DNA of 64,000 nt from Piscirickettsiaceae bacterium (lineage in GTDB: Bacteria > Pseudomonadota > Gammaproteobacteria > Nitrosococcales > Methylophagaceae). Of this stretch, positions 23,431 to 33,927 are shown piece by piece. Both the position numbers and the translations under genes were made by a program. The stretch is taken from the NCBI GenBank assembly GCA_013215805.1, contig JABSQM010000014.1, positions 124,001-188,000 of the forward strand. The letters run 5' to 3'. Numbering within the stretch: position 1 is the stretch's first letter; every line of letters begins with the position of its first letter. Below the pieces are notes generated by a model. It was given only the letters and a program-made list of their open reading frames with translations, searched no databases and was not told where the DNA came from.

Positions 23431-24897
23431 TTAATCTAATCCTAAAGAACCCCAAATTTTATTAATTCGTGCCACCACGGCCAGATCATGCTTAATAGGC
23501 CGCCCCCACTCGCGATCAGTTTCGCCACGCATTTTATTAGTGGCATCCATACCCATTTTTGACCCCAAACCAGACATCGGCGAGGCAAAATCAAGATAAT
23601 CTATTGGAGTATTTTCAATAATCGTAGTATCTCTAGATGGATCCATGCGCGTGCTAATTGCCCAAATGACATCATTCCAATTACGTACATTAATATCGTT
23701 ATCTACTACGATTACAAATTTAGTATACATAAATTGTCGCAAGAATGACCATATTCCCATCATAACGCGTTTAGCATGACCTGGATATTGCTTATTTATA
23801 CTTACTACAGCAACACGGTAAGAACAGCCCTCCGGTGGCAAATAAAAATCTATAATTTCAGAGAATTGTTTTTGCAAAATGGGCAGGAATACTTCGTTTA
23901 AGGCCACTCCTAAAATGGCTGGCTCATCTGGCGGACGACCTGTATGGGTGCTATGATAAATAGGATCACGCCTTTGAGTTATGCGTTCTACAGTAAACAC
24001 TGGGAATTGATCAACCTCATTATAATAACCCGTGTGATCACCATAAGGACCTTCATCCGCCAAATCGTTTGGATATATGGCACCTTCTAATACGATTTCA
24101 GCATTGGCCGGTACCTGCAAGTCATTGCCTACACATCTTACCAATTCGGTTTTTGCACCCCGCAACAAACCGGCAAAAGCATATTCCGACAAGATATCAG
24201 GAATTGGAGTCACCGCTGATAAAATAGTAGCTGGATCACAACCTAACACTACGCTTACTGGAAAAGGTTTATCCTGATATTTTTGTTGCCACTCTCTAAA
24301 ATCCAATGCACCCCCACGATGAGACAGCCATCGCATAATCAGACGATTTTTACCAATCACCTGTTGACGATAAATGCCAACGTTTTGGCGTGTCTTATAT
24401 GGCCCTTGGGTAACTACTAAACCGCAAGTAATCAATGGCGCTACATCTTCTGGCCAGCAAAGTTGTATAGGATATTGACCAAGATCTACATCATCACCCT
24501 CGATGACAATTTGTTGACAAACAGCGAATTTAATAATTTCAGGTGCCATATTGAAGATTTGCTTAAATATAGGAATCTTCTGCCAAGCGTCTCTCATACC
24601 CTTGGGAGGTTCAGGTTCCTTAAGAAAAGCCAATAACTTGCCAACTTCATGGAAAGTTTTCAATGAATCCCCTCCAAGCCCCATCGCAACGCGATCCGGA
24701 GTACCAAAAAGGTTAGCCAAAACTGGAATGCCACTACCTTTAGAATTCTCAAACAATAAAGCCGGGCCGCAAGCACGTAATACTCGATCGCTAATTTCGG
24801 TCATTTCCAACATAGGATCAACTTCAACTGCGATGCGTTTTAATTCACCTTTCTTCTCAATTTGGGTGATAAAATCTCTTAAATCTACACATATCAC
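23431..24897 (-). CDS. ubiD: 3-octaprenyl-4-hydroxybenzoate carboxy-lyase UbiD
   Basis: UbiD decarboxylates 3-polyprenyl-4-hydroxybenzoate in ubiquinone synthesis using prenylated FMN made by UbiX, which is encoded at 54286. It has 488 residues. The N-terminal [18 protein letters not shown] and [11 protein letters not shown] segments, and the catalytic-region [16 protein letters not shown], are well preserved. It lies 14 bases after prlC on the same strand, so the two may be co-transcribed. Confidence 0.95.
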   Translation of the reverse strand: MICVDLRDFITQIEKKGELKRIAVEVDPMLEMTEISDRVLRACGPALLFENSKGSGIPVLANLFGTPDRVAMGLGGDSLKTFHEVGKLLAFLKEPEPPKGMRDAWQKIPIFKQIFNMAPEIIKFAVCQQIVIEGDDVDLGQYPIQLCWPEDVAPLITCGLVVTQGPYKTRQNVGIYRQQVIGKNRLIMRWLSHRGGALDFREWQQKYQDKPFPVSVVLGCDPATILSAVTPIPDILSEYAFAGLLRGAKTELVRCVGNDLQVPANAEIVLEGAIYPNDLADEGPYGDHTGYYNEVDQFPVFTVERITQRRDPIYHSTHTGRPPDEPAILGVALNEVFLPILQKQFSEIIDFYLPPEGCSYRVAVVSINKQYPGHAKRVMMGIWSFLRQFMYTKFVIVVDNDINVRNWNDVIWAISTRMDPSRDTTIIENTPIDYLDFASPMSGLGSKMGMDATNKMRGETDREWGRPIKHDLAVVARINKIWGSLGLD

Positions 24898-24911
24898 GAT
24901 TAGTAAGCGCC

Positions 24912-26963
24912 TTAATGTTTAGCTGATATCGCGATACCAGTACGTTTCAGTAAAGCATCAATATTTGGCTCACGACCACGAAATCTGATAAATAAATCCA
25001 TTGGATCACGAGAACCACCTTGCTCAAGAATGGATTGCAAAAATTTTAATCCTGTATCTCGATTAAAAATACCATTTTTTTTAAATTTGGAAAATGCATC
25101 TGCTGATAATACTTCTGCCCATTTATAACCGTAGTAGCCTGCAGCATAACTGCCAGAAAAAATATGGGAAAAACTCTGAGCTAAGCGATGAAATTTAGGT
25201 AATTTTACTACAGATATTTGCTCGCGCAATTCATTCAATAATATATCTAATGGATTATCTTTCATGGGATCAAACTCTAAATATAATCTAAAATCAAACA
25301 GAGAAAGCTCTAACTGCTTCATCATCTCCATGGCCGAATTAAAATTACGAGATGCAATCATTTTATTGAATAATTCTTGCGGTAAAACCTCATGTGTCTC
25401 ATAATGAAATGTTATCAAATTTAGTACATCGCGTTCCCACGCCCAGTTTTCCATAAACTGGCTAGGAAACTCAACTGCATCCCATGGAACACCATTAATT
25501 CCAGAAATACCCGCATAACTCATCTTAGTTAATATATGATGCAAGCAATGACCAAATTCATGAAATAGAGTAACCACTTCTTCGTGAGTAAGTAGAACCG
25601 GAACGTCAGCCAAGGGTTCTGCAAAATTACAGATTAAAAAGGCCACCGGTAGTTGAATTCCATAAGACGTTTTACGTCTACTTAAACATTCATCCATCCA
25701 AGCGCCACCTCGTTTATGATTGCGAGCATAAAGATCAAGATAAAATTGACCTAACAATTCATTGTTGATATCAAAAACATCAAAGAAACGTACATCTTTG
25801 TGCCAAACATCAACATCTGTTCGCTCATTTATATTTAAACCGTATATGCGTTTTACGACGGTGAATAAACCTAATATCACTTTATATTCTGAAAAATAAG
25901 GCTTCAGTTCTTCTTGCGAAAATGAATAACGTCGCTGACATAATTTTTCAGAAAAATAGGCTACATCCCATGCTTCTAATTGAATTACATTTGCCGTTTT
26001 TTTAGCGAACACTTTAATTTCATCATACTCCCTTACAGCAATTGGGCGCGACCGCGCTACTAGATTATGCAAAAACTCTAGAACCTGTTCTGGAGACTCT
26101 GCCATCTTTGTCGCTATAGAGTACTCAGCATAGTTTCTAAAACCAATAAGTTTCGCAAATTCATGGCGTAACTCAAGAATATTAGTTATAATTAAAGTAT
26201 TATCCCATTCTCCAGAATTAGGACCTTGATCGGAGGCTATTGTTGAAAATGCAGTATATATCTCCTCACGAAATTCTCGATTACTGGCATAGGACATTAT
26301 AGGTATGAAGAATGAAACATGCAGAGTAAATAGCCAGCCATCTAACTTATCACGCTGAGCAAATTGTGCTGCCATTTTTTTAGTTGAACTAGGCAGTCCC
26401 ATTAAAAAATTCTCATTAATGATATGCTTTTTCCATACATGGGTTGCATCTAGCAAGTTTTCTTCGAACTTAGAAGTTAATCCAGCTAGTAATAGTGAAA
26501 TATCTCTACATCGATCACGATCTTGTTGTGATAGATCTATGCCAGACAAATAAAAATCACGTAAAGTATTATCAATAATTTTCTTTTTCTCAATATCTAG
26601 CTTGTCATAGGTAGCGCTCTTGGCCAGTGTTCTATAAGCCTTATATAAACATATATTTTGACTAACCTCCATTTCAAAAGCGCTAATCTTTAGCAAGCAA
26701 GCATTATAAGCCACCCTCAATTCATATGAATTCATCACTGCATTTAGATGCTTCACAGGAGACCACACACGATCAATTGTAGCGTTTAATTCCTCCATTG
26801 GTAGCACCAAATTGTGCCAGGTTGGATATTTGCACTTGATCAATAAATTGTCAATAGAAATTCTAGCATCCTTTAAGACATGATCTAATGCAGGCTCCAC
26901 ATGCTCAGACTTAATCTCAGAAAATATAGGCAAAGAGGAAAATTGTAATAAGGGGTTAGTCAT
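24912..26963 (-). CDS. prlC: Oligopeptidase A (M3 family)
   Basis: A cytosolic zinc metallopeptidase that degrades short peptides, including cleaved signal peptides. The 683-residue product has the zinc motif HEFGH at 468-472 and the third ligand glutamate in [10 protein letters not shown] about 28 residues later. The family's C-terminal [21 protein letters not shown] is complete. The length is normal for PrlC, and ubiD follows closely. Confidence 0.95.
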   Translation of the reverse strand: MTNPLLQFSSLPIFSEIKSEHVEPALDHVLKDARISIDNLLIKCKYPTWHNLVLPMEELNATIDRVWSPVKHLNAVMNSYELRVAYNACLLKISAFEMEVSQNICLYKAYRTLAKSATYDKLDIEKKKIIDNTLRDFYLSGIDLSQQDRDRCRDISLLLAGLTSKFEENLLDATHVWKKHIINENFLMGLPSSTKKMAAQFAQRDKLDGWLFTLHVSFFIPIMSYASNREFREEIYTAFSTIASDQGPNSGEWDNTLIITNILELRHEFAKLIGFRNYAEYSIATKMAESPEQVLEFLHNLVARSRPIAVREYDEIKVFAKKTANVIQLEAWDVAYFSEKLCQRRYSFSQEELKPYFSEYKVILGLFTVVKRIYGLNINERTDVDVWHKDVRFFDVFDINNELLGQFYLDLYARNHKRGGAWMDECLSRRKTSYGIQLPVAFLICNFAEPLADVPVLLTHEEVVTLFHEFGHCLHHILTKMSYAGISGINGVPWDAVEFPSQFMENWAWERDVLNLITFHYETHEVLPQELFNKMIASRNFNSAMEMMKQLELSLFDFRLYLEFDPMKDNPLDILLNELREQISVVKLPKFHRLAQSFSHIFSGSYAAGYYGYKWAEVLSADAFSKFKKNGIFNRDTGLKFLQSILEQGGSRDPMDLFIRFRGREPNIDALLKRTGIAISAKH

Positions 26964-27285
26964 TAATTCACATATATTTTCATAAAAATAGATTCATTAT
27001 ACGTTAGCTACAATATATTTTAATTCTAAGTGATAATATTGCAATGGGTATACATATTACTGTGAGTAATACCATTGTTATGATCCATAATTTTAAAAAT
27101 GACGAATTGAATAACATAATTGATCGACAAAATATAATTATACATTCGTATGTATACTTAAGCTAGGCTTCGTTGCAATATAATAGTTACCACTACTTAT
27201 ATATTATATTTAACAGACCATCACTTAATTAAAGACAATATTCCAGGAGACCATCCCTGCAAACTAAAATAATGGTGTTTCTAAG
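26964..27285. other. Spacer upstream of the mlaA relic
   Basis: AT-rich and without open frames. The 13-base GGCTTCGTTGCAA near 27167 loosely resembles an IS6 end, but no transposase remnant follows it. Confidence 0.35.
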
Positions 27286-27936
27286 ATGAAGAATGTCTAT
27301 GCTCACTCTACAATTAATAAAAAGCAAAAGTTCTTGCCAAACCCTCAATAATCGAAGGTTGTGATACAGCTACGGGTAAATGTCGCAGTACAAACGACCT
27401 ACAGAAAGATATAATCATTTTATGTACAAGATTCATAGAAAAGGTCAAGTACAATATTATTGATATATTTAATTAAAGTAGCGTCGTTTTGGATAATTTA
27501 TTACAATACAAATTCAGTCCATTACTACATGATGCTACTCGACTTGCATTAGACTCAACCAAAGGCCTTGCCGAATTATTTAATGTAGATAATGATACAG
27601 GTCCTAGAAATAATGAGGACGTAGGTTAAATATTAAGTATCCAGAATGCAAGCGCTGGCACCTATATGATTTCACTCTGCTGGACCCCAAGATTTTGGGA
27701 TACATGGTCTCCCTATTGGGGGCATTACTATATTAGAAGCTTAGGTACTGGTAATGCCCCATACATAGTAAATACAATTCACAATTATTAAAACCTATTA
27801 AAGGTAGAAAAACATTAGGTGAGGCTCTGTGCCAAATAAGTACCCCCATGTTCGTAATACCTATCTGCAACACTATAAAATCTAGTTTATGATAGTAATA
27901 TTACAAAGAAAGACATTGACATATTTTTTAAATAAG
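27286..27936 (+). pseudogene. mlaA: MlaA (VacJ) lipoprotein, decayed
   Basis: Read across frames, this span keeps the order of VacJ/MlaA: a lipobox-like IEGC near 27350, ERYNHFMYKIH near 27406 (family: FNRAMYKFN), DNLLQYKFSPLLHDATR, LALDSTKGLAELFNV, GPRNNEDVG (family: PRHNEDFGQ), NLLKVEKTLGEAL and KYPHVRNTYLQHY followed by NLVYDSN. Stops and frameshifts separate these pieces, so no functional protein can be made. MlaA is the outer-membrane component that removes phospholipids from the outer leaflet. Its loss agrees with the mlaC fossil at 4816. Confidence 0.82.
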
Positions 27937-28038
27937 AATTATATTTAATGGGAGAACATTTTCTGGTTCTCGTAAATTTAAATATCTCCAATATCATAAC
28001 TCTGTTTCTTATTCAACTGATTATTAATTTTTAATTTT

Positions 28039-29013
28039 ATGACCAATATATTTTATATATTTGCAATTATTACTGGTTTTATGGTATTGATTTGGGGAGC
28101 TGATCGTTTCATTGATGGGGCAGCCAATATAGCTATAAATTTTGGAGTTCCTCCTCTAATAATTGGATTAACTATCGTAGGATTTGGCACCTCAACACCT
28201 GAGATATTAATAGCAACACTAGCCGCTATTGATGGTGTGTCAGCACTTGGCATAGGTAATGCTTTAGGTTCTAATATTATTAATATTGGTATGGTTCTGG
28301 GAATTACCATTTTAATAGCCCCTTTGTCAGTGGGTACAAAAACAATAAATCGAGAATTTTTAGTGTTGGCCTTAGTCATGGCATTATCATTATTCCTATT
28401 ATCCGACTTATCGATAAGCTATACCGATGGCTTTATATTACTTTTTGGTTTTGTTATAACCCTATTTGGAATGGCTTACCTCTCCATCCATGGAAATAAG
28501 AACAATTCATTCAGACAAGAATATTCACAAAAAAAGATTAAAACTTACCAGGCCATTATTAATTTCGTAATGGGTTTAACCACATTAATAATAGGTTCTA
28601 AATTTTTAGTATGGGGAGCCGTGGGTATTGCCACATTATTGGGTGTTAGCGATCTTATTATTGGGCTAACCATTGTAGCAATAGGCACTAGCCTACCAGA
28701 GTTGGTTGCATCAATCATGTCGGCCTTAAAAAATGAACATGATATCACTATAGGCAATATTTTGGGTTCAAATATTTTCAATCTTTTGGCCGTATTATCC
28801 ATGCCAGGTATAATACATCCATCAACCATAGATCTTGCTGTTATTAGGAGAGACTATCCCTTCATGATAGTACTATCGATAATGCTGTATCTATTTTTCA
28901 ATATCGGAGATAAAGGTTATATGAACAGACCGGCAGGTTTATGCCTATTATTAATTTATATAGTTTACAATAGTGTGCTAGCCTTCCAAGGAATAATAGG
29001 AATGTCGGCGTAA
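28039..29013 (+). CDS. yrbG: Na+/Ca2+ antiporter-like protein YrbG (CaCA family)
   Basis: An inner-membrane cation exchanger of 324 residues with about ten helices arranged as two homologous halves. Each half carries an alpha-repeat: GFGTSTPEILIATLAA with GNALGSNIINIG near 50-85, and AIGTSLPELVASIMSA with GNILGSNIFNLL near 215-250. The acidic residues needed for ion binding are present. It heads the LPS operon as in E. coli, and its stop overlaps kdsD as TAATG. The physiological ion is not known from the sequence. Confidence 0.93.
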   Translation: MTNIFYIFAIITGFMVLIWGADRFIDGAANIAINFGVPPLIIGLTIVGFGTSTPEILIATLAAIDGVSALGIGNALGSNIINIGMVLGITILIAPLSVGTKTINREFLVLALVMALSLFLLSDLSISYTDGFILLFGFVITLFGMAYLSIHGNKNNSFRQEYSQKKIKTYQAIINFVMGLTTLIIGSKFLVWGAVGIATLLGVSDLIIGLTIVAIGTSLPELVASIMSALKNEHDITIGNILGSNIFNLLAVLSMPGIIHPSTIDLAVIRRDYPFMIVLSIMLYLFFNIGDKGYMNRPAGLCLLLIYIVYNSVLAFQGIIGMSA

Positions 29014-29990
29014 TGCATGCTAAGTCTCAGCAATTAAGATCTATCGGTTTAGCGGTAATAAACACTGAAATGAGAGCTATTGCTGATTTACGAGATAGGA
29101 TAAATGAGAATTTCGTCTCGGCCTGTCAGTATTTACTAAAATGCGAGAGTCACATTATTGTTATCGGTATGGGAAAGTCAGGTCATATTGGCGGGAAACT
29201 TGCAGCTACATTAGCCAGCACAGGTAGTCCAGCATTTTTTGTCCATCCCGGAGAAGCTAGCCACGGTGACCTTGGTATGATTACAGCAGGGGATGTAATA
29301 TTAGCCCTATCTAATTCCGGTGAAACCAGCGAACTATTAACTATTCTGCCATTAATCAAGCGCTTAGGAGTTCCATTAATCACTGTAAGTGGCAACCCTA
29401 ATTCAACATTAGCTAAGAGTGCCAACGCCTATCTGGACGTAAGTGTATATCAAGAAGCTTGTCCTTTGGGATTAACTCCAACATCAAGTACCACAGCCAC
29501 TTTAGTCATGGGCGATGCCCTGGCCATAGCACTATTGGAAGCACGTGGCTTTACTGCTGACAACTTCGCCTTATTCCACCCCTGCGGGAATCTCGGTCGT
29601 CGATTATTGCTACGTGTCAGTGACATTATGCACACTGGCAATGATATTCCACAAGTTTCACAGGATGCATCCATAAGCAAAGCCTTAATTGAAATGACTG
29701 ATAAAGGATTGGGAATGACTGCAATAATGGACAATAACGATACAATTACTGGAATTTTTACTGATGGAGACTTAAGAAGGGTATTAGAAAAAATGGTGAA
29801 TATTCATACAACTAAATTGGTAGGCTATATGACCAAAAATTGCAAAATCGGTCATACTGAAATGCTAGCTGTAGAGGCCGTAAAACTTATGCAACGTCAC
29901 ACAATTAATGCATTGTTAATAGTTAACAATGAAAAGCAGCTTGTAGGTGCTATTAACATGCATGATTTATTACGTACCGGCATAGTCTAA
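29013..29990 (+). CDS. kdsD: Arabinose-5-phosphate isomerase
   Basis: KdsD converts ribulose 5-phosphate to arabinose 5-phosphate, the first step toward KDO. The 325-residue protein has a sugar isomerase (SIS) domain with GMGKSGHIGGKLAATLAST, HPGEASHGDLGMI and LSNSGETSELL in the first 110 residues, then two CBS domains from about 205 to the end. Its start codon overlaps the yrbG stop, and kdsC follows after 14 bases. Confidence 0.96.
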   Translation: MHAKSQQLRSIGLAVINTEMRAIADLRDRINENFVSACQYLLKCESHIIVIGMGKSGHIGGKLAATLASTGSPAFFVHPGEASHGDLGMITAGDVILALSNSGETSELLTILPLIKRLGVPLITVSGNPNSTLAKSANAYLDVSVYQEACPLGLTPTSSTTATLVMGDALAIALLEARGFTADNFALFHPCGNLGRRLLLRVSDIMHTGNDIPQVSQDASISKALIEMTDKGLGMTAIMDNNDTITGIFTDGDLRRVLEKMVNIHTTKLVGYMTKNCKIGHTEMLAVEAVKLMQRHTINALLIVNNEKQLVGAINMHDLLRTGIV

Positions 29991-30004
29991 AATAGGATTT
30001 ATTT

Positions 30005-30526
30005 ATGCAAAACATATTAGATCTTGCTAAATATATCAAATTAGTTATTTTTGATGTCGATGGAGTATTAACCGACGGTAATATTATTATTGGTGACAAT
30101 GGTGAAGAATATAAGGCATTTCATGCACGTGACGGCCACGGCATAAAATTACTACAATCTACCGGAGTTGAGATAGGAATTATTACAGCACGAACCTCGA
30201 AGGTCGTGGAACATCATATGTCCAGCTTAGGCATTGATTACGTTTACCAAGGTCAAAAAATAAAGCTACCAGCCTTTGAAAAATTATTTAATCTATTAAA
30301 TTTAACCACAAAACAATGTGCCTATGTTGGTGATGACTGGGTAGATTTATCTATCATGAATCGAGTGGGGTTGGCTATTGCTGTTCAAAATGCTGACGCA
30401 TTAGTTAAAAAACAGGCGCACTGGATCACACCATCAATAGGCGGCAAAGGTGCAGTACGAGAAGTATGCGAGCTGATTATGGAAGGGCAAGGTACCCTGC
30501 AAGGACAATTTGAACGACATTTGTAG
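30005..30526 (+). CDS. kdsC: 3-deoxy-D-manno-octulosonate 8-phosphate phosphatase
   Basis: A HAD-family phosphatase releasing KDO from KDO 8-phosphate. At 173 residues it lacks a large cap domain, as expected for the tetrameric C0 type. The catalytic motif FDVDGVLTDG is near residue 15, ITART in the middle and the Mg-binding GDDWVDLSIM near 115. The end overlaps lptC by 17 bases. Confidence 0.96.
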   Translation: MQNILDLAKYIKLVIFDVDGVLTDGNIIIGDNGEEYKAFHARDGHGIKLLQSTGVEIGIITARTSKVVEHHMSSLGIDYVYQGQKIKLPAFEKLFNLLNLTTKQCAYVGDDWVDLSIMNRVGLAIAVQNADALVKKQAHWITPSIGGKGAVREVCELIMEGQGTLQGQFERHL

Positions 30527-31076
30527 ACTATCTATTGTCGTAAAATTTTATTTAGTATTATTAATATTAATCACTTTATGGCTAATTACAAAAGATAACT
30601 CAGATAAATATAACACCAGATCTGAAGCCTATCACGGAAGTGATTATAACATGAGTGATTTCACATTGGTAGTGATGCACTATAATGGCCGTCCTTCTTG
30701 TATCATTCAAGGTTCTAACATGTTTCATTATTCAAGAAATAACAACACAAAAATCATCAACCCTATCACTAGGCTGATACGATCTGAAAAGGACATTTGG
30801 ATTGCTACCTCAGAAAATATTCGAAAAACAGGTAAAAATATAATACTCAAAGGTAACGTCATTATTGCCAAAATAAATAATAACAAAATGAGATTAACTA
30901 CCGAAAAGCTGAATATAGACACCACGGATGACATTATTCACACGGATCTTCCCATTACCATAAGATTTCCTCATGGGGAAATCAAATCTATAGGACTTCA
31001 TACGGTCATAAGGGGAAAGAAAATACACCTTACTTCTCAAGTACAGGGTAAATATTATGCACCCGAAATTAATTAA
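30510..31076 (+). CDS. lptC: LPS export protein LptC
   Basis: LptC is a bitopic inner-membrane protein that passes LPS from LptBFG to LptA. The product is 188 residues: one N-terminal membrane helix (about 10-26) and a periplasmic beta-jellyroll part. No ATG fits; TTG at 30510, with AAGGA at 30501-30505, is the best start. Sequence conservation is low, as usual for this family, so identity leans on the helix, the length and the position between kdsC and lptA. It overlaps both neighbours. Confidence 0.85.
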   Translation: MNDICRLSIVVKFYLVLLILITLWLITKDNSDKYNTRSEAYHGSDYNMSDFTLVVMHYNGRPSCIIQGSNMFHYSRNNNTKIINPITRLIRSEKDIWIATSENIRKTGKNIILKGNVIIAKINNNKMRLTTEKLNIDTTDDIIHTDLPITIRFPHGEIKSIGLHTVIRGKKIHLTSQVQGKYYAPEIN

Positions 31077-31593
31077 ATTTTTATTAGTATTTTTTAGCTT
31101 AATGCCTACTTGGGCATTAGCTCTAGCAAGTGATGGAGAACAATTGATTAATATAGAAGCCGATCATGCACAGCTTGATAATGAGAACAAAGTAACTCAA
31201 TACCAAGGTAATGCCATTCTAACTCAAGGTACTTTACGTATCACAGGGGACGTTATTACCTTTTATTATGATGATAATAAACACATTACTAAAGCTGTGG
31301 CTAAGGGTGATTTCGCTAAATATCAGCAAATATATAAATTAGAAGAATACCCAATAAAGGCACGTGCATTACAAATGGAATATCATGCACAGGTCCAAAA
31401 AATTTATTTGCTAGGCAAGGGTCACATCCTAAAGCAGGGCAATAAATTCAGTGGAAATAGCATTGCATACGATATTTCTAACAATATTATACAGGCCAAT
31501 GCATTTCCTGTGCGAATAAAAAATAAAATACAATCTAGTGCCGGTAAAGTACATATAGTTATTCAACCTGCTGATGATAATCGGGGCAAATAA
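31057..31593 (+). CDS. lptA: LPS transport periplasmic protein LptA
   Basis: LptA forms the periplasmic bridge for LPS. The 178-residue product has a signal peptide ending near ALALA, followed by the OstA/LptA core: INIEADHAQLDNENK, YQGNAILTQGTLRITGD and repeated short beta-strands to the end. AGGGTA just upstream supports the ATG at 31057, inside the end of lptC. lptB follows after 250 bases, a larger gap than usual in this operon. Confidence 0.93.
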   Translation: MHPKLIKFLLVFFSLMPTWALALASDGEQLINIEADHAQLDNENKVTQYQGNAILTQGTLRITGDVITFYYDDNKHITKAVAKGDFAKYQQIYKLEEYPIKARALQMEYHAQVQKIYLLGKGHILKQGNKFSGNSIAYDISNNIIQANAFPVRIKNKIQSSAGKVHIVIQPADDNRGK

Positions 31594-31843
31594 AACAATA
31601 TCATCCAAAAATGATAGATGAGATCTATATACTCCTGATAGGAAATAAATATGCCTGTAAATCACATAATAACCAATAATAAAAGATATGATGTCCTGTA
31701 ATTTTAAAATAACCAGAGTAATTTGCAATTACTCAGCAAGAGAATGTATTACGCATTAGAAGCTAATGGAAAAATAGAACAGTGATGTAATTTAATGAAA
31801 TTAATTATTACTTTTAATTAAATAATTAGCAGCATATTTAGAT

Positions 31844-32569
31844 ATGAGCACCTTATCAGTTAGACAATTATCCAAATATTTTGGTGATCGCCAAGTTGTT
31901 AAGGATATTTCTTTAGAAGTTAATAGTGGTGAAATTATAGGTTTATTAGGACCTAATGGTGCAGGTAAAACCACTACGTTTTATATGATTGTGGGTATCA
32001 TCAGGGTTGATTACGGAACCATTCTTTTTGATCGCCAAGAAATAACCCATACCCCTATTCATTTTCGAGCACGATTAGGTATGGGTTATTTACCTCAAGA
32101 AGCATCAATATTTCGTAAATTATCTGTTGAAAACAATATCTATGCCATCATTGAAATACGTAAGGACCTTTCTGATAAAGCCAAGCATAACTTACTGGAA
32201 CAACTATTATCTAATTTTAATATCGAACATATTCGTAGATTACTGGGAATGACCTTATCGGGTGGAGAACGTCGTCGTGTTGAAATTGCTCGAGCCTTAG
32301 CTATGAACCCTCACTTTATTCTATTGGATGAACCATTTGCTGGCATCGATCCCATTGCGGTATTAGATATTCAAAGAATTATCAAAAAACTTGCAGGGCT
32401 TGGTATCGGCGTCTTACTTACCGATCATAATGTACGTGAAACGTTACGAGTATGTGAACGAGCCTATATATTTAACGAAGGTGAGGTTATTGCCAGAGGA
32501 AAACCAGAACATATTTTAAAGGACAAGCAAGTGCTACGTGTTTATTTGGGCCATGACTTCAAACTCTAA
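31844..32569 (+). CDS. lptB: LPS export ATPase LptB
   Basis: The ABC ATPase that powers LPS extraction with LptF and LptG. The 241 residues include Walker [13 protein letters not shown] near 36-47, the Q-loop [10 protein letters not shown], the signature [15 protein letters not shown] and Walker [13 protein letters not shown]. The LptB-specific FRKLSVENN stretch is present. The rpoN gene usually following is absent. Confidence 0.97.
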   Translation: MSTLSVRQLSKYFGDRQVVKDISLEVNSGEIIGLLGPNGAGKTTTFYMIVGIIRVDYGTILFDRQEITHTPIHFRARLGMGYLPQEASIFRKLSVENNIYAIIEIRKDLSDKAKHNLLEQLLSNFNIEHIRRLLGMTLSGGERRRVEIARALAMNPHFILLDEPFAGIDPIAVLDIQRIIKKLAGLGIGVLLTDHNVRETLRVCERAYIFNEGEVIARGKPEHILKDKQVLRVYLGHDFKL

Positions 32570-33927
32570 ATATCAATTATGATTTGAGAGAAGCGCAAAA
32601 AAAAATTATTACAGTTATGATGCTGAATGATGCCTCCAGCCCTGGTTAATTCAAAATAAAATAATTGAACTATATTTAAAAAGATATTAATCAGTCATAC
32701 ATACGGTAAATTCGGAAATTATATATCCAGATTTATCAGGTTACCTAGTAGGGTTTCTCAGAGATAAATAAAAAGTCTTCATATATATGTATTCATCCGA
32801 ATCACACCGTTAAACAATTGACGATTAAGTAATCTATCTAAATTCCGAAGAGATAATGAAAGTGTAATATCATCACAGATTATATACCCATAAATATACA
32901 AAATAATAATTAAACAGTAATATAAGACTGTAAATCAGAAGTTTGTCTTAAGCCAACCAGTTACTATCAGTAGCAATCAATTTCACCATCAAAAATGGTC
33001 GAGACTTTATTGTCACTATACAGGACAAATCTACCAATATTCATCTTTTATTATTCATATGGGAATAGGCAATCTAAATCTGATAACCTTGCATAATTTA
33101 TGACAGTTCATGAAGTAATCATTTAATGATAGTTGTAAAATATTTATGATAACATCTCCTACATATATCTATATTCAAACTCGTAGATTGTAAACACTGA
33201 GTGTGATCAAATAACCTCCCTACTTGTACCTACATATCCTATCATGTGATCTTATTTAACTCCATAATAAGAAATTAAAGTACAAAGATATCAAAATAGC
33301 AAAATATGTACATTAAATATAGTGTGACAAATTATAACTATAATAAAAAAGTATGATAATTAGTCGAGTTAAATAAATGATCGTCAGATATTTGGCTAAT
33401 GGTTATAATCATGTGTACCCATGAATTAATAGATATTAATAACTAGTATGTCTGTATATTTAATTAGAAATATTTATCAGTCTAATGGATATCTTAATAT
33501 TTTAATGATTATAAAAATATAAATGATAATTTAATTAATTTGTATATATATTTCACACATTTGCTAAGACTGACTACCAATTTATAAAGAACGCTAGGAT
33601 AAATAATATATATATGATATTTAATGCTATTTTGTAATATGAATTGAAACACAATCTATATGTCACGACAGTTGCTAAATATAGTACAACATATTAATGT
33701 TACTAAATGATAATGTGTTTAATGTGCCAAATTCAAGTTTAAAATAAATTAAATTAGATCAACAAACACTTAGTCGCAACTATTAAGGATAAGAAGTATA
33801 TAACCAAACAACGAACTTTAGGATGAATAGCGTCGCCATCATCTCGAAAGCTCTAAAATGTTATAAAATAATACTTTCCTATATAATGTATGAAATCACA
33901 TTCACACTAATATTCAGGAACATATCC
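32570..33927. other. 1.36 kb spacer between lptB and guaB
   Basis: Stops in all frames. Related genomes have rpoN and hpf after lptB; the only hint is a VAKY reading near 33668, too little to claim. The guaB promoter must lie in the last few hundred bases but no unambiguous box could be chosen in this AT-rich DNA. Confidence 0.4.

Noticed and set aside
27160-27180. IS6-like end GGCTTCGTTGCAA
   Set aside because: No transposase remnant or partner end is nearby; the following sequence is the mlaA fossil.
33640-33730. Possible rpoN remnant after lptB
   Set aside because: The expected rpoN position holds a short TVAKY-like reading resembling the RpoN box, but only about five residues agree and stops follow at once. 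Too little to claim.
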